Source: Pseudomonadales bacterium (lineage in GTDB: Bacteria > Pseudomonadota > Gammaproteobacteria > Pseudomonadales > Azotimanducaceae). From it: a DNA stretch of 45,261 nt. The stretch is taken from contig JANQMF010000035.1 of NCBI GenBank assembly GCA_028280225.1, positions 1-45,261 of the forward strand, in the 5' to 3' direction. Shown piece after piece: positions 18,561 through 27,113 of the stretch. Below the pieces are notes generated by a model. That model saw only the letters and a list, made by a program, of their open reading frames with translations, made no database searches and had not been told where the DNA came from. Both the position numbers and the translations under genes were made by a program. The stretch's first letter is position 1, and each line of letters opens with the position of its first letter.

Positions 18561-19691
18561 CTACAGTTGTCCAAAGCGCTTCAGGTGGTAGTCCACATTG
18601 CCAAATAGTGTATCGATAATGGTCAAGCGCTTAAAATAGTGCCCAATATTCAGCTCGTCAGTCATCCCCATCCCGCCGTGCAGTTGCACCGCATTTTGCC
18701 CCACAAAGCGGCCGGACTTTCCAACCTGGACTTTAAAAGCACTGACGGCTTTTTGGGCCTGTGCCCCATATCCTTCATCCATACGCATGGCAGCCATGTA
18801 CATCAGGGATTTAGATTGTTCATGTTCCATAAACATGTCTACCATACGGTGTTGCAACACCTGGAACTTGCCGATGGGTTGGCCAAATTGTTTCCGGGTT
18901 TTGCAGTACTCCACGGTGTCCTTGTACAACACTTCCATACAACCCACCGCTTCGGCGCCAACACACAAAATACCGTCGTCTATGGCTTGTTCAAGAATCG
19001 CCAAACCAGCCCCTTCCGCACCTAGCAGGGCATCCGCCCCAACCTTGACATCTTCCAGGGTAATTTCCGAAGCACGCAAACCGTCCACGGTTGGGTAGTC
19101 CCGCCGACTTACCCCTTGCGTATCCGCCGCCAGCACAAACAACGACACACCTTGCTCATCCCGTTGTTCACCACTGGTGCGGGCGCTGACCACAATAAAG
19201 TCCGCTGCCGGCCCGTTAAGTACAACCGCCTTGTAGCCGTTAAGCACATAACCGTCACCGTCCCGGTTTGCCGTGGTGACCATATCCGCCAGGTTAAACC
19301 GCCCCTGAGGCTCTACATAGGCCAGGGCGGCCTGGGCGGAACCATCAATAATACCCGGCAGGTACTTGGCCTTTTGCTCAGCATTCCCACCGTGTTTAAT
19401 GGCACCCCCGGCCAACACGACCGTGGCCAGATAGGGTTCCACCACCAAACCCCTGCCAAAATTCTCCAGCATCAACATAGACTCTACGGCGCCCCCGCCA
19501 AAACCGCCGTCACTCTCCGGGAAACACACCCCCAGCCAACCCAGTTCCGCAAAGGTTGACCAATTTTTCGCGCTGTAGCCCAGCTCCGATTTCACCAGCT
19601 TCTGGCGGTCTTCAAATGCATAGTCGTTTTGAATAAAGCGCGCCACGCTTTCCTCAAGCAATGTCTGTTCTTCAGTAAATGAAAAATCCAT
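18561..19691 (-). CDS. acyl-CoA dehydrogenase, pimeloyl-CoA dehydrogenase small-subunit-like
   Basis: 376 residues of the acyl-CoA dehydrogenase fold, oxidising an acyl-CoA at C2-C3 with FAD. FAD-binding features are visible in the C-terminal half (TRKQFGQPIGKFQVLQHRM and QLHGGMGMTDELNIGHYFKR). Where typical enzymes have the catalytic Glu in a YEG or GEG segment, this one reads DTLFGNVDYH, so the usual base is absent. Together with the adjacent divergent dehydrogenase, this suggests a heteromeric alpha2beta2 enzyme like those in mycobacterial steroid side-chain degradation. The ATG has GGAGAG upstream. Confidence 0.88.
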   Translation of the reverse strand: MDFSFTEEQTLLEESVARFIQNDYAFEDRQKLVKSELGYSAKNWSTFAELGWLGVCFPESDGGFGGGAVESMLMLENFGRGLVVEPYLATVVLAGGAIKHGGNAEQKAKYLPGIIDGSAQAALAYVEPQGRFNLADMVTTANRDGDGYVLNGYKAVVLNGPAADFIVVSARTSGEQRDEQGVSLFVLAADTQGVSRRDYPTVDGLRASEITLEDVKVGADALLGAEGAGLAILEQAIDDGILCVGAEAVGCMEVLYKDTVEYCKTRKQFGQPIGKFQVLQHRMVDMFMEHEQSKSLMYMAAMRMDEGYGAQAQKAVSAFKVQVGKSGRFVGQNAVQLHGGMGMTDELNIGHYFKRLTIIDTLFGNVDYHLKRFGQL

Positions 19692-19747
19692 ACCTCGGCT
19701 CTCCGTATGTCTTAGTAGTTATGTATTTGTTTTGGTTTAATTTTGTC

Positions 19748-20896
19748 TCAGCCCGGGTGGGAAGCCTGATCCTGCGTCCCACTCAGCCTTAATTGTTCTG
19801 CAATCTGATCCCGTACCGTTGTCCGGGATAACATAAATTCTTCGTCCAAGGCGCCCGCTTGTTGTGCCATGGCCACAACCATGGTCTCGCTTATATCCCC
19901 CGGCGCCACCGGCCCTTCGTTGTGTGTCAACAGGCCATCCGGATAAGGAAGCGCATAATACCCGAAACTTTCCATTTGTAGTTCCCCAAGTTGGGCGAAA
20001 ATTTCCCGGCCCCGCAACGCCAGCGCAGCGAGCGGCACCGGCAAAGGCACCCCCTTTTGCACCGCATCCACGCACCGCTGCTCCAGGGCCAATAGCCCCC
20101 GGGTGGCTACAGCCAAGGCCAGCAGCCTTTGTTGCAAGCCCTCTTCGCCCTCAAAGTCGGCCACAATCTCGGTTAATACGTCAATCTGCCGTTGCAGCCC
20201 GCGGGCACGATACAACACCCGCGCCGGATTCAGGGCCAGCTGATCCGGTGCCAATACCCCAACCGCATCGCCAAGCAGATGGGTGTGCGGAATCACCACC
20301 TTGTCAAAGTCCACCCGGGCCGACGCGGTGCCGGTGCGCTGAATTTTTACCCCGGATGCGTCCACTCTCACAGCCACCCAGACAGGTATCCCGGCTGGCG
20401 GCCGGGCGGCCAGGCAACATAGCCAATCACAACGCTGAATATCCACCCCAACTTTGTGACCGTGCAGGTGCCAGTTTTCCTGGTCTTCCTGACAAATTTG
20501 CGTTTCCACCACATCCAAGTGGTGCCCCCGTTCAGCAATGCCCAGACACCAGCGGCTGCGAAACGCCGCTATATCCGCCAGCCAGTCTTGTGCGTCGGGG
20601 TGTTTCCCGGCCATCAGGATGGGCCCTACAACATCCACCCCGGTCCGGGCTGACTGTGGTGTGTTGTATTGAGCACAGCTACTGAACCAGAGGTAGGCTT
20701 GTGTGGCGGACCAGCCACAGCCGCCAAATTCCACGGGCCAGTGGGGCACGGTCCAGCCTTCTGCCACCAGACCCGCCTGCCAGCGCTGTAAACGCAGCGT
20801 GTCGGATTGACCCGCCGAGGCCAGCCAGTGCGCTTCGATGAAAGCGATCACCCGTGTCTGAAAGCCTTTGTCATCAGCACTCAAGCTACGTCTCAT
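19748..20896 (-). CDS. divergent acyl-CoA dehydrogenase, large-subunit-like partner
   Basis: 382 residues from the ATG at 20896, which has GGAGG 9 nt upstream; an earlier in-frame ATG at 20950 lacks such a site. The N-terminus (FIEAHWL...WQAGLVAEGWTVPHWPVEFGG) resembles large subunits of pimeloyl-CoA-type dehydrogenases. The middle FAD loop is eroded: the usual EPxxGSD region reads LGIAERGHHLD. The C-terminal half has weak family resemblance. It lies 56 bp upstream of the better conserved dehydrogenase, so a heterodimer with shared active sites is likely. The substrate is unknown. Confidence 0.78.
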   Translation of the reverse strand: MRRSLSADDKGFQTRVIAFIEAHWLASAGQSDTLRLQRWQAGLVAEGWTVPHWPVEFGGCGWSATQAYLWFSSCAQYNTPQSARTGVDVVGPILMAGKHPDAQDWLADIAAFRSRWCLGIAERGHHLDVVETQICQEDQENWHLHGHKVGVDIQRCDWLCCLAARPPAGIPVWVAVRVDASGVKIQRTGTASARVDFDKVVIPHTHLLGDAVGVLAPDQLALNPARVLYRARGLQRQIDVLTEIVADFEGEEGLQQRLLALAVATRGLLALEQRCVDAVQKGVPLPVPLAALALRGREIFAQLGELQMESFGYYALPYPDGLLTHNEGPVAPGDISETMVVAMAQQAGALDEEFMLSRTTVRDQIAEQLRLSGTQDQASHPG

Positions 20897-21012
20897 GCGC
20901 TGTTGCCTCCACCCGCTGTGATCCAGCATTGCAAATTTGGGGGTGACCAAGGCAACATAGCATTCCGATACCCATAACTAGCCACTTTAAATCACTCCAA
21001 CAAGACAGGCAC

Positions 21013-21870
21013 ATGAGCTATAAGACCATCATCTACGACGTCGAAGACGGCATTTTAACCCTTACCTTGAACCGGCCGGAATCTCTTAACGCCTTTAACC
21101 GCGAGATGTTGGCCGAGATGCTGGACGCCTGCGACCGCGCTGATGCCGACGACAACATTAAGGCCATTATCGTCACCGGTGCCGGGCGCGCCTTCTGCGC
21201 CGGGGCTGATCTGGCCAGCGGTGGTGATACCTTTGATGCTGACGCGCGCTCGGACAGGACCAGCGGCTTGCAGCCCGATGGTGGCGGTATATTGACCCTG
21301 CGCTTGCACAAGCTCAACAAACCCATTATTGCCGCCATAAACGGTGCTGCCGTGGGGGTGGGTGTGACTATGACGCTGGCCATGGACATTCGTATTGCCG
21401 CTGATGTGGCAAAGTTCGGCTTCGTTTTCGCCAGACGGGGTATTGTGCCCGAAGCCTGTTCCAGCTATTTCCTGCCCAGGGTGGTGGGCATCAGCCAGGC
21501 ACTGGAATGGTGTTATTCCGGCCGGGTCTTCCCCGCCGAGGAAGCCCTGCAGGGGCGGTTGGTCAAATCCCTGCACGACAAAGACACGCTGCTGGATCAT
21601 GCCCGGCAAATTGCCATAGACATTCGCGACAACACCGCTCCGGTTTCCGTGGCCCTCATCCGCCACATGATGTGGAGGATGCTGGACGCTGACCACCCCA
21701 TGGACGCCCATAAAATAGATTCCCGGGGGATTTACCATCGCGGACGCTCAGCAGATGCCAAAGAAGGGGTAGAATCATTTCTTGAAAAACGCCCGGCAGA
21801 ATTTGGGTTAAAGGTATCCTCGGATATGCCCGAGTATTTTCCCTGGTGGGAGGAACCGGATTTTTCCTGA
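21013..21870 (+). CDS. enoyl-CoA hydratase/isomerase family protein (crotonase fold)
   Basis: 285 residues. The oxyanion-hole segment AGRAFCAGADLASGGD and the helix INGAAVGVGVTMTLAMDIR identify the fold. The first catalytic Glu of true hydratases is replaced (Thr119 region). A single Glu147 sits in GIVPEACSSYFLPR, a pattern like delta3,delta2-enoyl-CoA isomerases (PEGCSSY). I therefore favour double-bond isomerisation over hydration. It is divergent from the dehydrogenase pair with a 116-bp shared control region, consistent with one acyl-CoA degradation route. Confidence 0.88.
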   Translation: MSYKTIIYDVEDGILTLTLNRPESLNAFNREMLAEMLDACDRADADDNIKAIIVTGAGRAFCAGADLASGGDTFDADARSDRTSGLQPDGGGILTLRLHKLNKPIIAAINGAAVGVGVTMTLAMDIRIAADVAKFGFVFARRGIVPEACSSYFLPRVVGISQALEWCYSGRVFPAEEALQGRLVKSLHDKDTLLDHARQIAIDIRDNTAPVSVALIRHMMWRMLDADHPMDAHKIDSRGIYHRGRSADAKEGVESFLEKRPAEFGLKVSSDMPEYFPWWEEPDFS

Positions 21871-21917
21871 ATTGAAGTGTCAACCGGAATCTTAAACAAA
21901 AAACGGAGACAACCCTG

Positions 21918-22157
21918 ATGACAGAGCCCGTAATTGCCCAGAAAGCCCCCTATCCGGTAGAGGTCACCGAAGGTAAAAAGTACTTCTGGTGTGCCTGTGG
22001 AAAGAGCAGCCGGCAGCCTTTCTGTGATGGGTCCCACGAGGGTACCGAGTTTACCCCCATGTCTTACGAAGCCCCGGCGACAAAAACCCTGTTCTTTTGC
22101 GGCTGTAAAAAAACTGCCGGCCAACCCCTGTGCGACGGCACCCATAACGGCCTTTAA
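21918..22157 (+). CDS. double CDGSH iron-sulfur protein
   Basis: 79 residues with two CDGSH-type motifs: C25-x-C27 ... C36-DGS-H40 and C61-x-C63 ... C72-DGT-H76. Each can bind a [2Fe-2S] cluster through three Cys and one His, as in MitoNEET-type proteins. No membrane anchor is present, so it is a soluble cytoplasmic protein. A redox, electron-transfer or cluster-transfer role is likely; its position after the crotonase gene suggests electron transfer linked to acyl-CoA metabolism, which is inference. The start has CGGAGA about 12 nt upstream. Confidence 0.93.
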   Translation: MTEPVIAQKAPYPVEVTEGKKYFWCACGKSSRQPFCDGSHEGTEFTPMSYEAPATKTLFFCGCKKTAGQPLCDGTHNGL

Positions 22158-22188
22158 GGCGCCTACCTCTAAACCAGGAGGAACTACC

Positions 22189-24870
22189 ATGTTTAGTCGA
22201 TGGTTGCGAAGAAGTAATCGACTGCAACACGCAGACGCCCAGGTACGGCTGGGGGCCGTGCGGGCACTGAATGCCGACCAGGCGCTGACACAGGAAGCTG
22301 AGCTGGTCAGCCTGGCTTTGAGCGATCCGGATCTTGAGGTGCGCAAGGCTGCTGTCCTTCAGGTCAACAAGCCAAATCAGCTGGCTGCCCTGCTGGATGA
22401 TCAAGCCATGGGTGAGCATACCGCCCGACACATCGCAACGCTGATCCAGCGGGGCGTGGCAGCACAATGCCGCCATCATCCCGGGGTGCTTGTCGCACGT
22501 ATGGCCCTGGCATCACCCGGCGACTTCGCGAGCCTGGTGAATGAGATACAAGACACCCAATTGCTGGCTCAGCTTGCCCTTAAGCATCGCAACAGCGAAC
22601 GCGAAACCCTGCTGCAGCACCCCCGCTTGCAGAGTGAGCAGGGTCTGGTTGACTTAGAGCGGGGTTCCAGGGGCCACGACAAACGCTTGAACCGCTATGC
22701 CCGCGACAAACTTGATCAGCTTAAAAGCGGCCGTAGCGCGTGTGAACAGTTGCTGGCCAGGGTGGCTGAACTGGACTCAGCCATCCACAAAGAACTCAAA
22801 ATCCAGCCCCAGGAAGCTGAGCAACTGATTGTTCACCGGCAAAAACTGGCCAAGCTGGGCAAAATGCGTAGCGAAACCGCTGACGAATTTGTTGCAGCCA
22901 CCCAACGCCTGAATGGGTTAAACGGTGAATACGCGGATTTGTGTCTGCCCGGGGATCCTCTGGCTGGCGTTGATTTATTTGTCCCCGACGCCGCCAACGA
23001 TCCGTTCGCCGAGTTGGCTGACCAATGGCTGAGCCTGGCTGATGCCATGCAACACACCCAGGCAATTGACACCGTGACCACCCGGCGCAACAAGCTTGCG
23101 GACGCCTGGCTTGCCCAGGCGGATAAGTTCCCCCCCACCCGGGCACAGCACCGGATCTTTGAAGACGTTTCAAAACAATATCAAGCTTATCTCAGCGCCT
23201 GGGACCGCTACAACAAAATAAACTGGTTAGAAGCAAAGCTGCCTGAAGAGGAAAACGACCCGGCCATAGCCCGCTGGAAGACAACCTGGGAGGCAAAATT
23301 GCGCGAGCTGAAGTGGCCCAAGGACCATAAACCACCAGCGGAAGTCGCGACCATCGAAGCTGCCCTGGCGCGTATCAGTACCACCCTGACCCAACACAAT
23401 GCCCAGACCCGGGCACAAAGGTCGAAGCTTGATGAGCTTATCCGGCAAGCCCAGGCGGCCCTGGCTGACGGCCACGTGCGCGATACCGCGGCACATCTGA
23501 AGGCCGCCCGGCAAATCTTCAACACGCTTAATGACAAGGCAAAAGCCCGTAAGCTGGAGCAGACCCTGAATGCGCTTTCGGCCCAACTGTCGGAACTGCA
23601 AGACTGGCGGAAATTTGCCACCTCCCCAAAACGTCAAAACCTGCTGACTGAACTGCAGGGGTTATGTGACCACCCCCTACCCCCCAAGGCCCAGGCAGAC
23701 CAGTTAAAGCGCCTGCGCCAGCAATGGCAGCAACTTGGCCGCGCTAACAGCACTGAAGAAGCCAGATTGCATGAACAATTTGACCAGCTTGCTGAACAGG
23801 CTTACGCCCCCTGTAAAACCTACTATGCTGAGCAGAACGAACAACGGGCGGAAAATCTTCGCCAACGCCAGGCCATTTGTGCACAGGTCAAAACCTACCT
23901 GGACAACACCGATTGGGACAACGCCGAAATCAAGGCTGCAGAATCCATACTGCGTACCGCCAGAGAAGCCTGGCGGCGTTATCACCCCTGTGAGCGCAAG
24001 GCATTAAAACCCGTGGAGACCGAATTTGAAGCCCTGCAGGCGCAATTGCACGGTCACATCAAAACGGCCTGGGACAAAAATATTGCCCATAAGTCTGCGC
24101 TGATTGAGGAACTGAAGGCCTTGCTGGCCCAGGACGTTGGCCAGCAGGTGAATGGTGCCAAGGCTTTGCAGCAGCAATGGCGCGCGGTGGGTCCCACGCC
24201 ACGCGGAGCTGACCAACGGCTGTGGCGGGAATTTCGTCAAATCTGCGATCAGATATTTGCCCAACGGGACGCTGACAAAGCCGCGGATCTGGCCCAGCGT
24301 GAACACCAGCAACAAGCCCTGGAGGCAGCCGTTGGAAAACTGGAACAAGCTGCCGCTGATACCACCCCGCAGACCGCCAGCGCTGCAAGTCAAAGAAGCC
24401 TGAACGCTGCTATTACCGAGTGTGGCCAACCCACCCCGGCACAACAACAGCGCATAAGTGCAGCCAACCAGACATACGATGATTTACTGTCAGCGGCAAA
24501 GCATCAAAAACATCAGGCCCAGCTGGAACAATGGCGGATATGGGATATTGAAGTCAGCCTGGCTGAAAACAACCATCAGCCCATGGAACCTCCGGATGCG
24601 CTGTTTGCCGCCCGCCTGGAAGGCAAGACCGCTCCGGAGGATTGGCTGAAGCTCACCCTGACCGCTGAAATTGCCGCAGATCTGTCGAGTCCCGAGGAAA
24701 ATCAGGGTGAGCGGATGGCACTTCAGATTGAACTGATGAATGCCGGAGTCCGCAAATTCACCGACGCGGACAAAAAAGAACTGCTTAACCGCTGGTGCTC
24801 AGCAGGCCCAAAAGATACTGCTGCCGAAGTCCTGCGGGACCGCTTTTTTGCCGCCATTGGCCACCGGTAA
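22189..24870 (+). CDS. DUF349 domain-containing protein
   Basis: 893 residues from the ATG at 22189, which has AGGAGG 7 nt upstream; a longer frame overlapping the CDGSH gene is spurious. The N-terminal ~130 residues look like HEAT repeats (VRLGAVRAL, LEVRKAAVL). The remainder is highly helical and Gln/Ala/Glu-rich, with repeated DUF349-type units such as LRQQWQQLGR, REAWRRYHP and LQQQWRAVGPTPRGADQRLWREF. The molecular function of the family is not established. It ends 5 bp from the convergent histidine kinase stop. Confidence 0.9.
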   Translation: MFSRWLRRSNRLQHADAQVRLGAVRALNADQALTQEAELVSLALSDPDLEVRKAAVLQVNKPNQLAALLDDQAMGEHTARHIATLIQRGVAAQCRHHPGVLVARMALASPGDFASLVNEIQDTQLLAQLALKHRNSERETLLQHPRLQSEQGLVDLERGSRGHDKRLNRYARDKLDQLKSGRSACEQLLARVAELDSAIHKELKIQPQEAEQLIVHRQKLAKLGKMRSETADEFVAATQRLNGLNGEYADLCLPGDPLAGVDLFVPDAANDPFAELADQWLSLADAMQHTQAIDTVTTRRNKLADAWLAQADKFPPTRAQHRIFEDVSKQYQAYLSAWDRYNKINWLEAKLPEEENDPAIARWKTTWEAKLRELKWPKDHKPPAEVATIEAALARISTTLTQHNAQTRAQRSKLDELIRQAQAALADGHVRDTAAHLKAARQIFNTLNDKAKARKLEQTLNALSAQLSELQDWRKFATSPKRQNLLTELQGLCDHPLPPKAQADQLKRLRQQWQQLGRANSTEEARLHEQFDQLAEQAYAPCKTYYAEQNEQRAENLRQRQAICAQVKTYLDNTDWDNAEIKAAESILRTAREAWRRYHPCERKALKPVETEFEALQAQLHGHIKTAWDKNIAHKSALIEELKALLAQDVGQQVNGAKALQQQWRAVGPTPRGADQRLWREFRQICDQIFAQRDADKAADLAQREHQQQALEAAVGKLEQAAADTTPQTASAASQRSLNAAITECGQPTPAQQQRISAANQTYDDLLSAAKHQKHQAQLEQWRIWDIEVSLAENNHQPMEPPDALFAARLEGKTAPEDWLKLTLTAEIAADLSSPEENQGERMALQIELMNAGVRKFTDADKKELLNRWCSAGPKDTAAEVLRDRFFAAIGHR

Positions 24871-24875
24871 CCGGA

Positions 24876-26171
24876 TCAGGACAACGCCGGCAGCATCAGG
24901 GTCAGAGCAGCCCCGCCCAGGGGACCGGCACCAATCTCCAGGCGGCCCTGATACAAACTGACCAGTTCTTTAACCACCGCCAGGCCAATCCCCTGACCGG
25001 ACTGAATTTCATCCAGACGCCGGCCCCGATCCAGAACATCCCCGCGCTGGGCGGCGGGGATACCCGGGCCGTTGTCCGCCACACAAACGCAGACAAATTC
25101 CCGGGTCTCTATGGTTCTGGCAAAGCTTGAGATGTGCACCTCGGACCGGGTGTATTTAAAGGCGTTCTCCAGCAGGTTTCCCAACATTTCCATAAAGTCC
25201 CGCTCGTCACCCTTGGCGGCCAGATCTGGAACCAGGTTTTCTATAACCTTGATGTTCCGGTCCGCATAAGCAATTTCTAAAGCGCGGAGCAAGCGCCGGA
25301 CAAGGACATCGATAACCACCGCCTTACCCACTACCACCGGACCCGTGGCTGATGCCTTGGATAGCTGATGGGTCACCGTGGTTTCCATGCGTTGCAGTTG
25401 TTCCTGCAGCAGAGCTTTATCCGGCACATCATTCAACAGCGCATTACGTATCACCGCCAGCGGGGTTTTCAGACTGTGGGCCAGGTCCTCCAATGCGTTG
25501 CGGTAACGGCTGCGGCGGCTTTGTTCGTGGGCCACAAAACGATCCAGATTATTGGCCAGCCCCTTTAACTCATTGGGGTATGCACTGCTCAAACGCTCCC
25601 GCTCGCCGGCTTCCAGTTCCCGAACTTCCCCGGCCATGGAGCGCAGGGGTAATAATCCCCAGCGCAGGGCGGCCAGTTGTGCAAGGATAAAAAAGGCCGT
25701 GGCGGCCCCCAGACCCAAACCCAGGTTACGGCGGAATTCGTTAATCGACGCCAGGTAAGGTGCCTGATCGGTGGCCGTGCTGAAGACCACCTGCTCGGTA
25801 TCCACACCTTCCCAGATCACCGTATAACTTAAGTGGAATCGCGGCGTGGGCTCCGCGGTCTGGACAAAGACAAAGGAGCCCGGCTGGTAGTCAATTTCCG
25901 GGAAGTTCACCGCCGTGGTGACCGCTGATGCGGACAGCCAAAGCTGCTCCCCCAGATCGCTGGTGACCCGGGCGTACAACCCGGAATCGGGCTGACTGAG
26001 CCGGGGTTCAAACAGGGTTTCGTTAAAGGTGAGCCGGCCACCCTGTTCACCCACCGTACCCATCAATGAATAAATAACTAAACGCAGTTGTTGTTCCGCA
26101 CCGGTGACCACACTGCCGGTAAAAGCACGGTCCAATACCCAACCCGTGCCGGTGAGAAACAAGGCCAGCAC
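24876..26171 (-). CDS. sensor histidine kinase, PhoQ/QseC-like (start uncertain)
   Basis: 431 residues from the GTG at 26171. Membrane segments lie at the extreme N-terminus and at ~153-173, around a ~130-residue periplasmic sensor domain. The H-box is EDLAHSLKTPLAV with His232. The N-box region is LLENAFKYT, followed by DNGPGIP and GQGIGLAVVKE. The GTG cuts the first membrane helix short: the frame continues upstream with a natural helix start (SNSIQNRLLFTSTFV) but has no ATG, GTG or TTG until a stop. The partner response regulator lies ~107 bp upstream. A -1 shift at the TTTT run near 26213-26216 may have hidden the true start. Confidence 0.9.
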   Translation of the reverse strand: MLALFLTGTGWVLDRAFTGSVVTGAEQQLRLVIYSLMGTVGEQGGRLTFNETLFEPRLSQPDSGLYARVTSDLGEQLWLSASAVTTAVNFPEIDYQPGSFVFVQTAEPTPRFHLSYTVIWEGVDTEQVVFSTATDQAPYLASINEFRRNLGLGLGAATAFFILAQLAALRWGLLPLRSMAGEVRELEAGERERLSSAYPNELKGLANNLDRFVAHEQSRRSRYRNALEDLAHSLKTPLAVIRNALLNDVPDKALLQEQLQRMETTVTHQLSKASATGPVVVGKAVVIDVLVRRLLRALEIAYADRNIKVIENLVPDLAAKGDERDFMEMLGNLLENAFKYTRSEVHISSFARTIETREFVCVCVADNGPGIPAAQRGDVLDRGRRLDEIQSGQGIGLAVVKELVSLYQGRLEIGAGPLGGAALTLMLPALS

Positions 26172-26277
26172 AAAGGTGCTGGTGAACAGCAGCCGATTCT
26201 GGATGGAGTTGGAAAAGCGCTCAGCAACCGTGGCCCTGCTCCCTAAATAACTTTGGTTATGTAATTTCCTGGCTTAA

Positions 26278-26946
26278 CTATCCCGCTTCCGTGACAAAGC
26301 GATAACCCTGGCCCCTTACGGTGCGGATGAAGTCTACCGGGGTAATTTTCTTACGCAGTCGCCCGACAAAAACTTCAATAACATTGCTGTCCCGGTCAAA
26401 GTCCTGTTCGTATAGATGATCCGTCAGTTCACTTTTCGACACTACCCTGTCCGGGTTGAGCATCAAGTACTCCAGGACCTTATATTCATACGCAGTCAGT
26501 TCAATGGCGGCACCCTCAACACGCACCTCTTTTTTGGCGGTATCCAACTGCAGGGTACCCTGACTCAAAACCGGTGAGGCATAACCGGCTGAACGGCGAA
26601 TAACCGCGTTTAAGCGGGCCATCAGTTCTTCCATCTGAAAGGGTTTGGCCAGGTAATCATCTGCGCCCGCTTCCAGCCCCTCAACTTTGTCCTGCCAGTG
26701 ACCCCGCGCGGTCAGCACAAGAATGGGAAAACCCTGCTGTTCATCCCGCAGGCGTTTGATCATTTCGATGCCGTCGATCTTAGGCAGCCCCAGATCCACA
26801 ACGGCAGCGTCATATTCGTATTCGCGCCCGTAGTACAGACCCTCTTCACCATCAACAGCCGCGTCTACGGCAAAACCTTCACCCTTAAGCTGGGCCACCA
26901 ACTGCTCACGCAGATTGTGCTCATCTTCTACAACCAAAATACGCAT
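26278..26946 (-). CDS. OmpR/PhoP-family response regulator
   Basis: 222 residues. The receiver domain has the acidic pocket VVEDE, phospho-acceptor Asp51 (VVDLGLPKIDG), Thr79 and Lys101 (YLAKPF). The C-terminal winged helix contains LTAYEYKVLEYL, SKSELTDHLYEQDFDRDSNVIEVFVGRLRKK and VRGQGYRF. The start ATG at 26946 was chosen because AGGAGGAG lies upstream. It is a DNA-binding activator/repressor paired with the adjacent kinase and probably senses cations or an envelope signal, by similarity to PhoPQ/QseBC. A direct-repeat operator upstream of the glycine-zipper gene may be its own target. Confidence 0.94.
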   Translation of the reverse strand: MRILVVEDEHNLREQLVAQLKGEGFAVDAAVDGEEGLYYGREYEYDAAVVDLGLPKIDGIEMIKRLRDEQQGFPILVLTARGHWQDKVEGLEAGADDYLAKPFQMEELMARLNAVIRRSAGYASPVLSQGTLQLDTAKKEVRVEGAAIELTAYEYKVLEYLMLNPDRVVSKSELTDHLYEQDFDRDSNVIEVFVGRLRKKITPVDFIRTVRGQGYRFVTEAG

Positions 26947-27113
26947 GTTCTGTCTCCTCCTTTGCATCGATCACAAACTCTCCCCAGGCGCCCGAGGGTA
27001 CGGTTTCTGCTTATCAGCAGGAGATCAAACCAGGGATAATCGATGTTGGACACTGATGTTGGGGCACCAGGGTTGCCGGTCCGGCCCAAGTACAACCCTT
27101 GGACACACAATTC

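Noticed and set aside
19864-20685. 273-codon open frame on the plus strand opposite the divergent acyl-CoA dehydrogenase
   Set aside because: Pro/Arg/Ala-rich translation with no family features, antisense to a gene with recognisable motifs; typical of GC-rich antisense shadows.
21055-21738. 227-codon minus-strand frame opposite the crotonase gene
   Set aside because: The plus strand has clear crotonase motifs; the antisense product has no recognisable features.
21991-22188. N-terminal extension of the DUF349 gene through the CDGSH gene
   Set aside because: It overlaps the CDGSH coding region in another frame, and AGGAGG directly precedes the ATG at 22189.
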